From: Streptomyces sp. NBC_00510
GTDB taxonomy: Bacteria > Actinomycetota > Actinomycetes > Streptomycetales > Streptomycetaceae
Assembly (NCBI GenBank): GCA_036013505.1
Contig: CP107851.1
Coordinates: 6,470,501 to 6,534,500 of the forward strand
DNA: 64,000 bases
Direction: 5' to 3'
Made by a program: the position numbers and the translations under genes. Under the pieces are notes generated by a model that saw nothing but the letters and a program-made list of their open reading frames with translations, made no database searches and was not told the DNA's origin. Below are positions 15,090 to 24,100 of the stretch, piece after piece. How positions within the stretch are numbered: the stretch's first letter is position 1; each line of letters starts with the position of its first letter.

Positions 15090-15991
15090 CGATGCACACC
15101 GAGAACGAGATCGTCATCGACGCGCCCCTGCGGTACGTGTGGCTGCGGACCAACGACGTCGCCGGCTGGCCCACCCTGTTCAGCGAGTACGCCGAGGCCG
15201 AGATCATCTCCCAGGAGGGCGACACCACCCGCTTCCGCCTGACCATGCACCCCGACGAGAAGGGCCGCGTCTGGTCCTGGGTGTCCGAGCGCACCGCCGA
15301 CCCGGCCACCCGTACCGTGCGGGCCCGGCGGCTGGAGACCGGGCCGTTCGAGTTCATGAACATCTACTGGCAGTACGAGGAACTCGGCCCGGAGAGCACC
15401 CGCATGCGCTGGCTGCAGGACTTCCGGATGAAGGTGGACGCGCCCGTCGACGACGAGGGCATGCGGCAACGCATCAACAGCAACTCCCGCGTCCAGATGC
15501 AGCTGGTCAAGGACCGGCTGGAATCCCGCCGGATCCGTCCCGTCGGCACCCTGGACACCCACGCGGACACCCGCCGCGGCGGCGACATCCGCACCCTGCT
15601 GACCACCGCCTCGGTCGGCACGACGGACGGGTTCTGCGGCATGGTCACCGTCGGCCCCGGCGAGGCCGTCGCCGAGCACTACCACCCGTACTCGCAGGAG
15701 CAACTGGTCGTCGTCGAGGGCGAGGTGCGGGTGGACCTCGACGGCTGCCCGCGCAGCGTCGCCGCCAACGAGGCCCTGCTCGTCCCGCGCGGGGTCCGCC
15801 ACCGGCTGGTGAACACCTCCGACGCGGTGGCCCGCGCCGTGTTCTTCCTGGCCCCGCTCGCGCCGCGTCCGGAGCTGGGGCACGTCGACACCGAGACCCA
15901 CGAGCAGGCCGCCGCCATCGCCCGCGCCGCCACCGCGACGGGTCCGGCGACGGAGGGCCCGGCGCCGGGCCGCGAACTGGTCGACCGGTGA
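15086..15991 (+). CDS. Polyketide cyclase/aromatase fused to a cupin domain
   Basis: 301 residues. Residues 1 to about 145 form an SRPBCC (TcmN-type) aromatase/cyclase domain: ENEIVIDAPLRYVWLRTNDVAGWPTLFSEYAEAEI..., WSWVSERTADP, RWLQDFRMKVDAPVDDEGM. Residues about 165-265 form a cupin with the metal ligands HYHPYSQEQLVVVEGEV and RHRLVNTSD. In tetracenomycin synthesis these two activities are separate proteins (TcmN and TcmJ). The protein should fold and aromatise the poly-beta-ketone made by the KS-CLF pair that follows. Its stop overlaps the KS start by GTGA. Cytoplasmic. Confidence 0.85.
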   Translation: MTMHTENEIVIDAPLRYVWLRTNDVAGWPTLFSEYAEAEIISQEGDTTRFRLTMHPDEKGRVWSWVSERTADPATRTVRARRLETGPFEFMNIYWQYEELGPESTRMRWLQDFRMKVDAPVDDEGMRQRINSNSRVQMQLVKDRLESRRIRPVGTLDTHADTRRGGDIRTLLTTASVGTTDGFCGMVTVGPGEAVAEHYHPYSQEQLVVVEGEVRVDLDGCPRSVAANEALLVPRGVRHRLVNTSDAVARAVFFLAPLAPRPELGHVDTETHEQAAAIARAATATGPATEGPAPGRELVDR

Positions 15992-17286
15992 CCGCAGGCC
16001 GTACCGCGCGCAGGGTGGTGGTGACGGGCGTCGGAGCCGTCGCCGCCGGCGGCGTCGGGCGGGAGGCGTTCTGGGAGCGGATCGTCGGGGGCGGGCCGGC
16101 GATCCGCCGGATCACCCGCTTCGACCCCTCGCGGTACCGCTCGCGGATCGCCGCCGAGGCCGACTTCGACCCCCTCGCGGCCGGGCTCACCCCCCGGGAG
16201 ATACGCCGCAACGGCCGGTTCGCCCAGTTCGCGCTCGCCGCGGCCGCCGAGGCGCTCGCCGACAGCGGGCTGCGCACGGAAGCCGAGGACACCGACCGCA
16301 TCGGGGTCTGCCTCGGCACCGCCGTCGGCGCCACCGTCACCCTGGAGGACGAGTACGTGGTCGCCAGCGACGGCGGCCGCCACTGGGAGGTCAGCCCGGA
16401 CCACGGCATGCCCTTCCTCCACCGGGCGATGCACCCCTCCTCGGCCGCCGCCGAACTCTCGCTCCGGCACGGCCTGCACGGCCCGTCCTCGGTCGTCTCC
16501 ACCGGCTGCACCTCCGGCGTCGACGCGATCGGCTGCGCCTTCCGGACGCTGAGCGACGGCGAGGCCGACGTCATGCTGGCGGGCGCGAGTGAGGCGCCCA
16601 TCTCCCCGGTCACGGTGGCCTGCTTCGACGCGATCCGCGCCACCACCGCCTTCACCGGCGATCCCGAGCGGACGCCGGCGCCCTTCGACGCCCGGCGCGA
16701 CGGCTTCGTGCTCGGCGAGGGCGGCGCGGTGCTCGTGCTGGAGGAACTGGAGCACGCCCGCGCCCGGGGCGCGTCCGTCTACTGCGAGGTCCGCGGCTGG
16801 GACAACCGGACCGGCGCCTACCACATGACCGGTCTGCGCCCCGACGGCTACGACCTGAGCGAGGCGATCATCTCCGCCATGTCGGAGGCCGGCATCGCCC
16901 CCGAGCAGCTCGACTGGATCAGCGCGCACGGCTCCGGCACGGTGCAGAACGACCGCTACGAGACGGCCGCCTACAAACGCGCCCTCGGCGAGTACGCGCG
17001 CAAGGTCCCGGTGAGCTCCGTCAAGTCCGTCATCGGCCACTGCCTCGGCGCGGCGGGCGCCCTGGAGATGGCCGCCTGCGCCCTCGCCGTCCGGCGGGGG
17101 GTGATCCCGCCGACCGCGAACCTGCTGCGGCCCGACCCGCAGTGCGACCTCGACTACACGCCGGTCCTCGCCCGCGAACGGCGGGTGCGGCACGCGCTGT
17201 CGGTGGCCTGCGGCCTCGGTGGTTTCCAGTCGGCGATGGTCTTCTCGGCCCTGGAGCCGGACCCGGAACGGGAGGCGGAGGCATGA
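15988..17286 (+). CDS. Type II PKS ketosynthase alpha subunit
   Basis: 432 residues from a GTG start inside the previous stop codon. Condenses malonyl units on an ACP as the alpha subunit of a heterodimer with the chain-length factor. All catalytic residues are present: Cys174 in STGCTSGVDA, His314 in SAHGSGTVQND, Lys346 and His351 in KSVIGHCLGAAG. GEGGAVLVLEELEHARARG and GLGGFQSAMVF are typical KS-alpha motifs. It resembles the spore-pigment/tetracenomycin class of aromatic PKSs. It overlaps the CLF gene by ATGA. No acyl carrier protein gene follows the CLF, which is unusual. Confidence 0.93.
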   Translation: MTAGRTARRVVVTGVGAVAAGGVGREAFWERIVGGGPAIRRITRFDPSRYRSRIAAEADFDPLAAGLTPREIRRNGRFAQFALAAAAEALADSGLRTEAEDTDRIGVCLGTAVGATVTLEDEYVVASDGGRHWEVSPDHGMPFLHRAMHPSSAAAELSLRHGLHGPSSVVSTGCTSGVDAIGCAFRTLSDGEADVMLAGASEAPISPVTVACFDAIRATTAFTGDPERTPAPFDARRDGFVLGEGGAVLVLEELEHARARGASVYCEVRGWDNRTGAYHMTGLRPDGYDLSEAIISAMSEAGIAPEQLDWISAHGSGTVQNDRYETAAYKRALGEYARKVPVSSVKSVIGHCLGAAGALEMAACALAVRRGVIPPTANLLRPDPQCDLDYTPVLARERRVRHALSVACGLGGFQSAMVFSALEPDPEREAEA

Positions 17287-18521
17287 CCACACGCGCGGTC
17301 ATCAGCGGACTCGGGGTCGTCGCCCCCACCGGTGTCGGCGCCCGCCCCTACTGGCGGGCCACCGTCGCCGGGCGCAACGGCATCCGGCCGATCGGCAGGC
17401 CCGACGCGAGCCGCTCCCCGGTCGTGCTCGCCGGGGAGGTCACCGGGTTCGACGCCGCCCGCTGGATCGACGACACCCTGCGCGCCGAGACCGACCGCTG
17501 GACCTGGTTCGCCCTGGCCGCGGCCGAGATGGCGCTGGCCGACGCGGCGCTGCGGCCCGCCGACCACCCCCCGTTCCACCTGTCGGTGGTCACCTCCAGC
17601 GGCTCCGGCGGCAACGAGTCCGGCCAGCGGGAGACCCACGCCCTGTGGGCACGGCAGCCCGGCGAGGCCGACGCCCACCAGTCCATCGCCTGGTTCCACG
17701 CGGCCGGCGCCGCACAGATCTCCATCCGGCACGGGCTGACCGGCGGCTGCGGCGTCGTCGCCGCGGACGGCGCGGGCGGCCTGGACGCGCTCAAGCACGC
17801 CTGGCGGCGGCTGCGGCGCGGCGGCAAGGCCGTGATCGTCGGCGGCACCGAGGCGCCGCTGTCGCCCTTCGCGCTCGCCTGCCAGTCCACCCTGCCCACG
17901 GTGCACCGCGGCACCGACCCCGAACGGGCCTACCTGCCCTTCAGCCCGTACGCCTCGGGGTTCGTCCCCGGCGAGGGCGGTGCCCTGATGGTCCTGGAGG
18001 AGAAGGCGCACGCCGCCGAGCGCGGGGTGCGCGGTTACGCCGAACTGCTCGGCCACGCCGCCACGCACGACGCGCACCACCACACGGCGCCCGCGCCCGA
18101 CGGCGTCCAGCTGGCCCGGGCCGTCACCACGGCGCTCGAGCAGGCCGGCCGCGCTCCCGGGGACGTGGACGTGGTCTTCGCCGACGGCGCCGGCGACCCG
18201 GCCGGGGACGCGGCCGAGGCGGCGGCGCTCCAGCGGGTCTTCGGCGACCGGCTGGCGGAGGTCCCGGTGACGGTGCCCAAGGCGGGCGTCGGCCGGCTGA
18301 CCTCCGGCGCCGGCGCGCTGGACGCGGTGACCGCCGCCCTCGCCCTGCGCACCGGCGTGATCCCGCCCACCCGCGGCGGCGACGCGCGGGCCGCCCGCGA
18401 GCGGTACGGCGTCCGCCTGGTCACCCGCTGGACACGGCCGGAACGGCTGACGACGGCCGTGGTGCTCGCCCGCGGCACCGGCGGGTTCAACAGCGCCGTC
18501 GTCCTGGGAGCGCTTGACTGA
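17283..18521 (+). CDS. Type II PKS chain-length factor (KS beta)
   Basis: 412 residues. Partner of KS-alpha that sets the number of condensations. KS fold with MTTRAVISGLGVVAPTGVG, GFVPGEGGALMVLEEKAHA and GTGGFNSAVVLG. The nucleophile region reads GVVAADGAGGLDALKHAW: there is no Cys, as expected for a CLF, but the Gln usual at this place is also absent and Gly163 stands there. The last gene of this operon: the next genes run on the other strand, and no ACP, ketoreductase or oxygenase follows. Confidence 0.9.
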   Translation: MTTRAVISGLGVVAPTGVGARPYWRATVAGRNGIRPIGRPDASRSPVVLAGEVTGFDAARWIDDTLRAETDRWTWFALAAAEMALADAALRPADHPPFHLSVVTSSGSGGNESGQRETHALWARQPGEADAHQSIAWFHAAGAAQISIRHGLTGGCGVVAADGAGGLDALKHAWRRLRRGGKAVIVGGTEAPLSPFALACQSTLPTVHRGTDPERAYLPFSPYASGFVPGEGGALMVLEEKAHAAERGVRGYAELLGHAATHDAHHHTAPAPDGVQLARAVTTALEQAGRAPGDVDVVFADGAGDPAGDAAEAAALQRVFGDRLAEVPVTVPKAGVGRLTSGAGALDAVTAALALRTGVIPPTRGGDARAARERYGVRLVTRWTRPERLTTAVVLARGTGGFNSAVVLGALD

Positions 18522-18556
18522 CTACCGGGCACGACGTGTTCCCGGCATCGTCGCGG

Positions 18557-19417
18557 TCACCGTGTTCGGTGGCTGGAGCTGTCCCGCACGGTGCACCGGG
18601 TCTCGCGCTCGCTATGGCCGAGGGGAAGGTCGACGAGCGTGCCGGGATTGCCGCAGTTCTGATTCTGCCGGCCGTTCTGCGCGGTGTTGGTCTCGGATCC
18701 GACCACCTCGGTGGTGCCGGCGGAGGCCTGGCCCCGATGAACGGTGGCGGGACCGGCACGGTGGGAGTGGTCGGCGGCGACGCATGTGGTGTGCTTCCGG
18801 ATGGTGCCCAGAACGTTGACGGTGGCCGTGTCCGCGGAGTTGCCGCAGTTCAGGTTCTGCCTGCCGGTCTGCGCGGTGTTGACCTGACCGACCGAGTGGC
18901 CGCCTTCCGCCCCGGCGTCACCGATGTGTTCACCGTGGCCGTGTCCGCGGTCCCTGCCGGGGGAGCGGCTGCCGTCCACCGCCACGCAGGTGGTCTCCTG
19001 ATGCATGGTCCCCAGTACGTTGACGGTGAGCGTGTCCGCGGAGTTGCCGCAGTTGAGGTTCTGCCTGCCGGTCTGTGCGGTGTTGACCTGAGGGCCGAGG
19101 GTTGCCCCGCCCACCGCCCGGGCACCACTCGGGTGGCCGCTGTGTCGGCGGGTATGACCGTCGGTGTCGACGCAGACCCGCTCCCGCCGCACCGTCTTGC
19201 CGATGTTGAGGCGGACCAGGCGGGCGGAGTTGCCGCAGTCCAGGTTCTGCTCTCCGTCCTGGTCGGTATTGAGCTGCCCGCTGAGCGGAGTGTCGCTGAG
19301 CACATCGGCGAAGGCGCTGCCGCCGCCCGCGGAGACCAACGCGCCGGCGGTGAGCAGGACTGCCGCCGCCCTGCGGGCCTTTTGCGCAATTGCGCCGGCC
19401 GCCGTGTGCTGTCCCAT
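18557..19417 (-). CDS. Secreted Asn/Gln/Cys repeat protein (4 repeats)
   Basis: 286 residues from the ATG at 19417. The signal peptide MGQHTAAGAIAQKARRAAAVLLTAGALVSAGGGSAFA fits a Sec signal. The mature part has four copies of a unit with core NTAQTGRQNLNCGNSADT (first copy NTDQDGEQNLDCGNS, last NTAQNGRQNQNCGNP), each followed after 15-25 residues by a second Cys (TTCVAVD, TTCVAAD, RVCVDTD, TRCTV). Two Cys per unit suggests one disulfide each. The spaced Gln, Gly and Asn recall curlin repeats, and polar hydroxyl-rich linkers separate units. No enzyme motif. Paralogous to the protein at 19612-20667; a surface or matrix role is inferred. Confidence 0.75.
   Translation of the reverse strand: MGQHTAAGAIAQKARRAAAVLLTAGALVSAGGGSAFADVLSDTPLSGQLNTDQDGEQNLDCGNSARLVRLNIGKTVRRERVCVDTDGHTRRHSGHPSGARAVGGATLGPQVNTAQTGRQNLNCGNSADTLTVNVLGTMHQETTCVAVDGSRSPGRDRGHGHGEHIGDAGAEGGHSVGQVNTAQTGRQNLNCGNSADTATVNVLGTIRKHTTCVAADHSHRAGPATVHRGQASAGTTEVVGSETNTAQNGRQNQNCGNPGTLVDLPLGHSERETRCTVRDSSSHRTR
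18640..19290. repeat. Tandem ~185-205-bp coding repeats of the 18557 gene
   Basis: The DNA encoding QNLNC recurs near 18661, 18855, 19060 and 19243, four copies spaced 184-205 bp. The inner two are most alike, pointing to recent duplication. Confidence 0.8.
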
Positions 19418-19611
19418 CGTCGTGATCCCCTGCCATTGAGTCGAGTCTGCTGTACCGGCACTCGCGTTCTGTCGCGCCGTGGCGACCGCCGGCTCGGTCG
19501 AGAATGCCCAGCCCACTGAAAACCGACGCTTCGCCGGGAACGGGGCCGGCCCCGTCCGGGACGCCGGGCGGGGCCGATCCGGCACGAAGGCCATTGCTTT
19601 GTCTGCTCTCA

Positions 19612-20667
19612 CTACCGATTGAAGGAGTCGAAGTTCTTGGACTCGTCGACGGCGACGCACTGGGTCCGGGTGTGGCCCGAGGCGATCAGGGTCATGCCGT
19701 TGCGACTGCCGCAGTTGTTGTTCTGCCGGCCCTCCTGGGCGGTGTTCTGCTGGACCAGGTGACCGACCTCGCCGTTGCCCCCGGTCGCGTGGCTGCCGCC
19801 GCTGAACTCGGCGGTTCGCACGTTGGTCGAATGGTCGATGCTTGCGCAACGGGTCTGTGCACCGGTATGCGGCGATGTAATGAACGTGTCATTGGGATTG
19901 GCGCAGTTGTTGTTCTGCCGGCCCTCTTGGGCGGTGTTCTGCTGGACCAGGTGGCCGACCTTGCCGGAGCCGCCGGTGGCGTGGCTGCCGCCGTCCACGG
20001 CCAGGGTGTGCTTGTTGTGGGAGCGATCCAGGTTGCTGCAGTGACTGGCCATCAGGTCGTCGCTCGCGGTGATGTCGGACTGGTTGGGATTGGCGCAGTT
20101 GTTGTTCTGCCGGCCCTCTTGGGCGGTGTTCTGCTGGACCAGGTGGCCGACCTTGCCGGAGCCGCCGGTCGCATGGCTGCCGCCGCCCTTGGTCAGGGTG
20201 TGCTTGTTGTGGGAGCCGTCCTGGTCGATGCAGAAACTGTCCGTCACGCCTTCGCCATGGGAGAAAATGGTGTCGTTCGGGTTGGCGCAGTTGTTGTTCT
20301 GTCGGCCCTTCTGAGCGGTGTTCTGCTGGATCATTTGGCCGACCTTGCCCGAGCCGCCGGTCGCGTGGCTGCCGCCACCGTGGTTCACGGTGTGCTTGTT
20401 GAAGGAGGCATCGCCGGTCCCGCAGCGGGTCTGCGTAGGCCCGCCCAACAGACCCGGTTGCACAAACGCAGCGTTCGGGTTGGCGCAGTTGTTGTTCTGC
20501 CCGCGTTCTTGGGCGGTGTTCTGCTGCAGCAGGCTTCCGATCGCGCCAAAGCCGCCGTCGGCGGTGGCGCCGCCGCTGTCGGCCGAGGCGAACTCAGATC
20601 CCCCGAATGTCAGGCCACCCACTGCCAGGGCCATCAGTGTGACCCTCCTGATCTTCTGCACCTGCAC
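19612..20667 (-). CDS. Secreted Asn/Gln/Cys repeat protein (5 repeats)
   Basis: 351 residues from GTG at 20667, preceded by GAGAGG; a second in-frame GTG at 20661 is an alternative. Either gives a signal peptide (KIRRVTLMALAVGGLTFGGSEFASA). Five units follow, each with NTAQEGRQNNNCANPN or a close variant, a second Cys 20-25 residues later (QTRC, DSFC, ASHC, RTQC), a His/Asn patch (SHNKHTL) and a Gly/Ser/His linker GGGSHATGGSGKVGHLVQ. The same architecture and repeat period as the gene downstream, so the pair arose by duplication. No known enzymatic domain. Cell-surface assembly or adhesion is likely but unproven. Confidence 0.78.
   Translation of the reverse strand: MQVQKIRRVTLMALAVGGLTFGGSEFASADSGGATADGGFGAIGSLLQQNTAQERGQNNNCANPNAAFVQPGLLGGPTQTRCGTGDASFNKHTVNHGGGSHATGGSGKVGQMIQQNTAQKGRQNNNCANPNDTIFSHGEGVTDSFCIDQDGSHNKHTLTKGGGSHATGGSGKVGHLVQQNTAQEGRQNNNCANPNQSDITASDDLMASHCSNLDRSHNKHTLAVDGGSHATGGSGKVGHLVQQNTAQEGRQNNNCANPNDTFITSPHTGAQTRCASIDHSTNVRTAEFSGGSHATGGNGEVGHLVQQNTAQEGRQNNNCGSRNGMTLIASGHTRTQCVAVDESKNFDSFNR
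19700..20540. repeat. Tandem ~190-bp coding repeats of the 19612 gene
   Basis: GTTGTTGTTCTG cores occur near 19713, 19909, 20098, 20289 and 20488, spaced 189-199 bp. Copies near 19909 and 20098 are nearly identical over dozens of bases, so the array is prone to slippage or recombination. Confidence 0.85.
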
Positions 20668-21110
20668 CGTTCCTCTCGGACGGGCCAGGAGTTCCGATAC
20701 CCCCTGGTCCCTTTCTTGGCAACGATGTCCAGGTCGGCCCCGATACGGTGTCACCAAGGTTTCCCCCACGTGGGCTACGGCGACTGCGCGCTATGCGGTG
20801 CACCCGATTCCACGGCGAGCAAACGTCGAAGGTCCCGGAACGGAGATCAAGGGCCGGAACGGCGGAGTCGCCGCTGTCCGCGGGGGCGGGCCAGGTGGAG
20901 TCATAACTCAAACGGATCTTCTGACGGGCGCCCGATTCAAATCTGTCACAGCATTAGAAACACGGGACCTGGGGCAGTTTGCTCACCCGGTCGGGCACGG
21001 ATACGGCGCACAGCCGCCCTGCCAGGCCATCCGCCCCGCACCGCGTGGATCCGCCGAGAGCGCATCGAGTGATTTTCATTTCATCTGGCTCATCTGCATT
21101 GGGAGTTGCG
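20668..21110. other. Divergent promoter region between repeat-protein gene and PKS-oxoamine synthase
   Basis: 443 bp with clearly lower GC than the surroundings (for example 20900-20965 and 21065-21100). It must hold promoters for both directions. No regulator gene, riboswitch or credible small gene was found; several short frames across it lack ribosome sites. Confidence 0.5.
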
Positions 21111-24100
21111 TTGCGTAACGTGGCCATCGTCGGCATGGGTTGCAGATTTCCGGCAGCCCGGAATCTCCCCGAATATTGGCGGATGCTCCGCAAGGGTGAA
21201 CGCCAGTTCCGAGCTGTGCCTCCCGAACGCTGGGATCACACGCCCTTCCACACCCCGCAGGACAAGCGCGCCCGCGCCGGAACGTACACGGACATCATCG
21301 CTCCGATCGCCGCCGTCGATCAGTTCGACGCCCGGCACTACCGGATGTCGCCGCGCCGGGTGCAGGGATTGGACCCGCAGCACCGCCTGCTCCTGGACGC
21401 CTCCCGTGAGGCGCTGCAGGACGCCGGATGGGAGCGACAGGAGTTCGACCGCCAGTCGGCCGGCGTGTTCTTCGGCCTGGGCATCAGCGAATACATGGAA
21501 CTGGTACCCGACATCGTCACCATGCAGCCGTCCTCGGTTCCGGGAGCGCTGCTCAACATGGCGGCGGCGAATGTGAGCCGGTTCTTCGACCTGCGCGGCC
21601 CCAGTTTCACGGTCGATGCCGCGTGCTCTGCGACCTTGGTCGCGTTGCACCAGGCCCTGAGCCATCTGGCCACCGGAGAGTGCCGTGTGGCGTTGGTGGG
21701 CGGCGCCTATCTCACTCTGGAGCCGCGCTCGCTGCTGGCCTTCTCGAAGGTAGGGGCGATCTCGGCGGCCGGTGTGTGCAGGCCCTTCGACCGGGAGGCC
21801 GACGGTTTCGTACTGGGCGAAGGCGTCGGGGTGGTCGTGCTGCGCCCGCTTCGGGACGCGTTGGCCGCAGGCGACCGGGTCTACGCGGTGATCCAGGGCA
21901 TCGGCGCAAGTAACGACGGGGCGGCAGCGGAAGGCCCGATGACGCCGAGCCGCGATGGCCAGATGACAGCGCTGCGCCGCGCCTATGCGGATGCCGGATG
22001 CTCCCCCCGATCGATCGGGGTCTTCGAGGCACACGGCACCGCCACCATGGTCGGGGATGCCACCGAGCTCGACGCGATCATCAAGCTTCGAGAGGAGGCC
22101 GAGGGTGACTCGGACGGTACCGCCTGCCTGTCGTCGGTGAAGTCGCTGATCGGCCACTCCCTGGGGGCTTCCGGTGCCGCTTCCTTGATCAAGAGCGCGT
22201 TGGAACTGCACCACCGCACGATCGTGCCCATGCCGGAGACCGATCCCGCTCGTCCGGAGGATCTCGCGGGGTCGAGACTGCGGATTCCGCGAGCTGTTGA
22301 GCCCTGGGAGCATTCCGGGGGCCAACCGCGTCGCGCCGGAGTGAGCAACTTCGGCTTCGGCGGCACCAATGTGCACGCCGTACTGGAGGAGGCGCCGGAG
22401 TCCAGCCCGCGGTTGCACGGAGTTGAGCCGCCGGCCGCCGGGCGCCGGACCACCGGCCGGAAGCAGCCAGAGGAGGCGCCGGGGACGCAGGACGACGAGC
22501 CGCAGCTCTTCCTCTTCTCCGCCGGCAGCGTGGACCGGTTGGAGTCCCACCTCGTCCATGTTCTGGAGACCCTGCAGGACGCCCCCGACATGCCACTGAG
22601 CGCCATCGCGCGGACCCTGGCGAGCAGGCGGCTGCTCACGGCCCGGCTCGCGGTCGTCGCCGGCGGCCACGCGGAATTGCGGACGCGGGTGCAGCAGGCC
22701 CGGTCCGCGCTCGCCCAAGGCAGGGTGGGCGCGCTGGACGAGGGCCTGTACTCGGCCGTCGCACCGCTGCCGGCATCGGAGCGTACGATCGCCTTTGTCT
22801 TCCCCGGACAGGGCAGCCAGCAGCCGGGGATGGTGGGGGACCTGTATGAGCGCTTCCCCGCCGTGCGCTCCACCATCGATGCCTTCGACGCGCTGGCCGT
22901 CTCGGAGAACGGGCTTTCGCTACTGGACTCGGTGTACGGGCCGGCCAGCCTTACCCCGGAAGGACAGGAGCGGCTCACCGGCACAGACGTCTGCCAGCCG
23001 GTGCTCGGTGCGTTCGGCGTGGCGCTCGCACGCTTCGTGGAGTCGCTGGGCGCCGTCCCGGCCGTCACCTTCGGCCACAGCGTGGGGGAGTTCCCCGCCG
23101 CGGTCAATGCCGGTGCCCTGGACGAATCCGAGTGCCTGCGGCTCCTCCTGGCGCGCGGCGCCCGCATGCGCAGCGCAGAGTCGGTACGGCGTGGCGGCAT
23201 GCTCGTCATCCGGGCCTCGCAGGACGAGGCGGACCGTGTGACGCAGGGGCTGGAGGAGGTGTGGGCCGCCTGCTTCATCCACCCCCGCCAGGTCGTGTAC
23301 AGCGGCACGGCGACGGAGCTGGAGGAGCTGGCGCGGCGCTGTGCGGAGGCGGGCCTGGCGGCCGCGTCACTGCGGGTCTCCAACGGTTTCCACTCCCCAC
23401 TTCTCGATCCCGCCCTCGACGATCTCGCGGCGGACCTCGCGACCCGTACGATCACCCGCCCCCGGTACGAATTCGTCTCATCGGTGAGTGGCGCGGCCGA
23501 GGACGACCCTGACGTGCTGCGGGAGCTGTGGGGCCGCCATGCCAGTGCCCCTGCCCGCTTCGGCGACGCAGCTCGCGCCGCATACGAGGCCGGCGCGAGG
23601 GTGTTCGTGCAGGTCTGCGGGGGCAGCGGGCTGCTCGGTGCCGTACGGCACAGTGTTCCGGAGCAGAGCGCGGTCCGGTGCATGGCGCTGACCAAGGACG
23701 GTTCCGACCAGGCCCGCACCTTCCTCGCCACGCTCGGCGAGCTCGCCGTGCTCGGGGTCGACATCGACGCCGCGGGGCTCGTACCGGAGGGGACGCCACT
23801 GGTGACGCTGCCGCCCTCCCCCCTTGCAACGAAGTCGTACTGGTACCCCCGCGTCGCCTCACGGCGCCCAGCCCCGCCCACCGTCCCTGGTCTGGGGGCC
23901 GTCGAGGGGGATCTCCAGCAGACCGTCACGGGACCTGACCGGTCTCCGGACGTCCTGACGAACAAGGCTCCCGCCGCGTTGCCCGAGCCACACAGCGCAG
24001 GGGCGGCCCAGGTGCCACCCGCCGCTGCCCCTCCCCCGAGTTCCCCCGATCACAAGGATTTCGTGATGCATGACGTCGTGACGCTGCTGAGGGAGCAGCT

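Noticed and set aside
18522..18556. Searched for an ACP gene after the chain-length factor
   Set aside because: Only 35 bp remain before the convergent gene and no LGxDS motif occurs in any frame of this stretch.
19700..20540. Regular ~190-bp repeats looked at first like a CRISPR or other non-coding array
   Set aside because: Units are translated in one open frame with conserved Cys and Asn codons, spacers are coding linkers, and a signal peptide precedes them.
20979..21110. Upstream extension of the PKS-oxoamine synthase frame to 20979
   Set aside because: Extra residues are Arg/Pro-rich, no ribosome site there, and KS domains normally begin at the chosen VAIVGMG motif.
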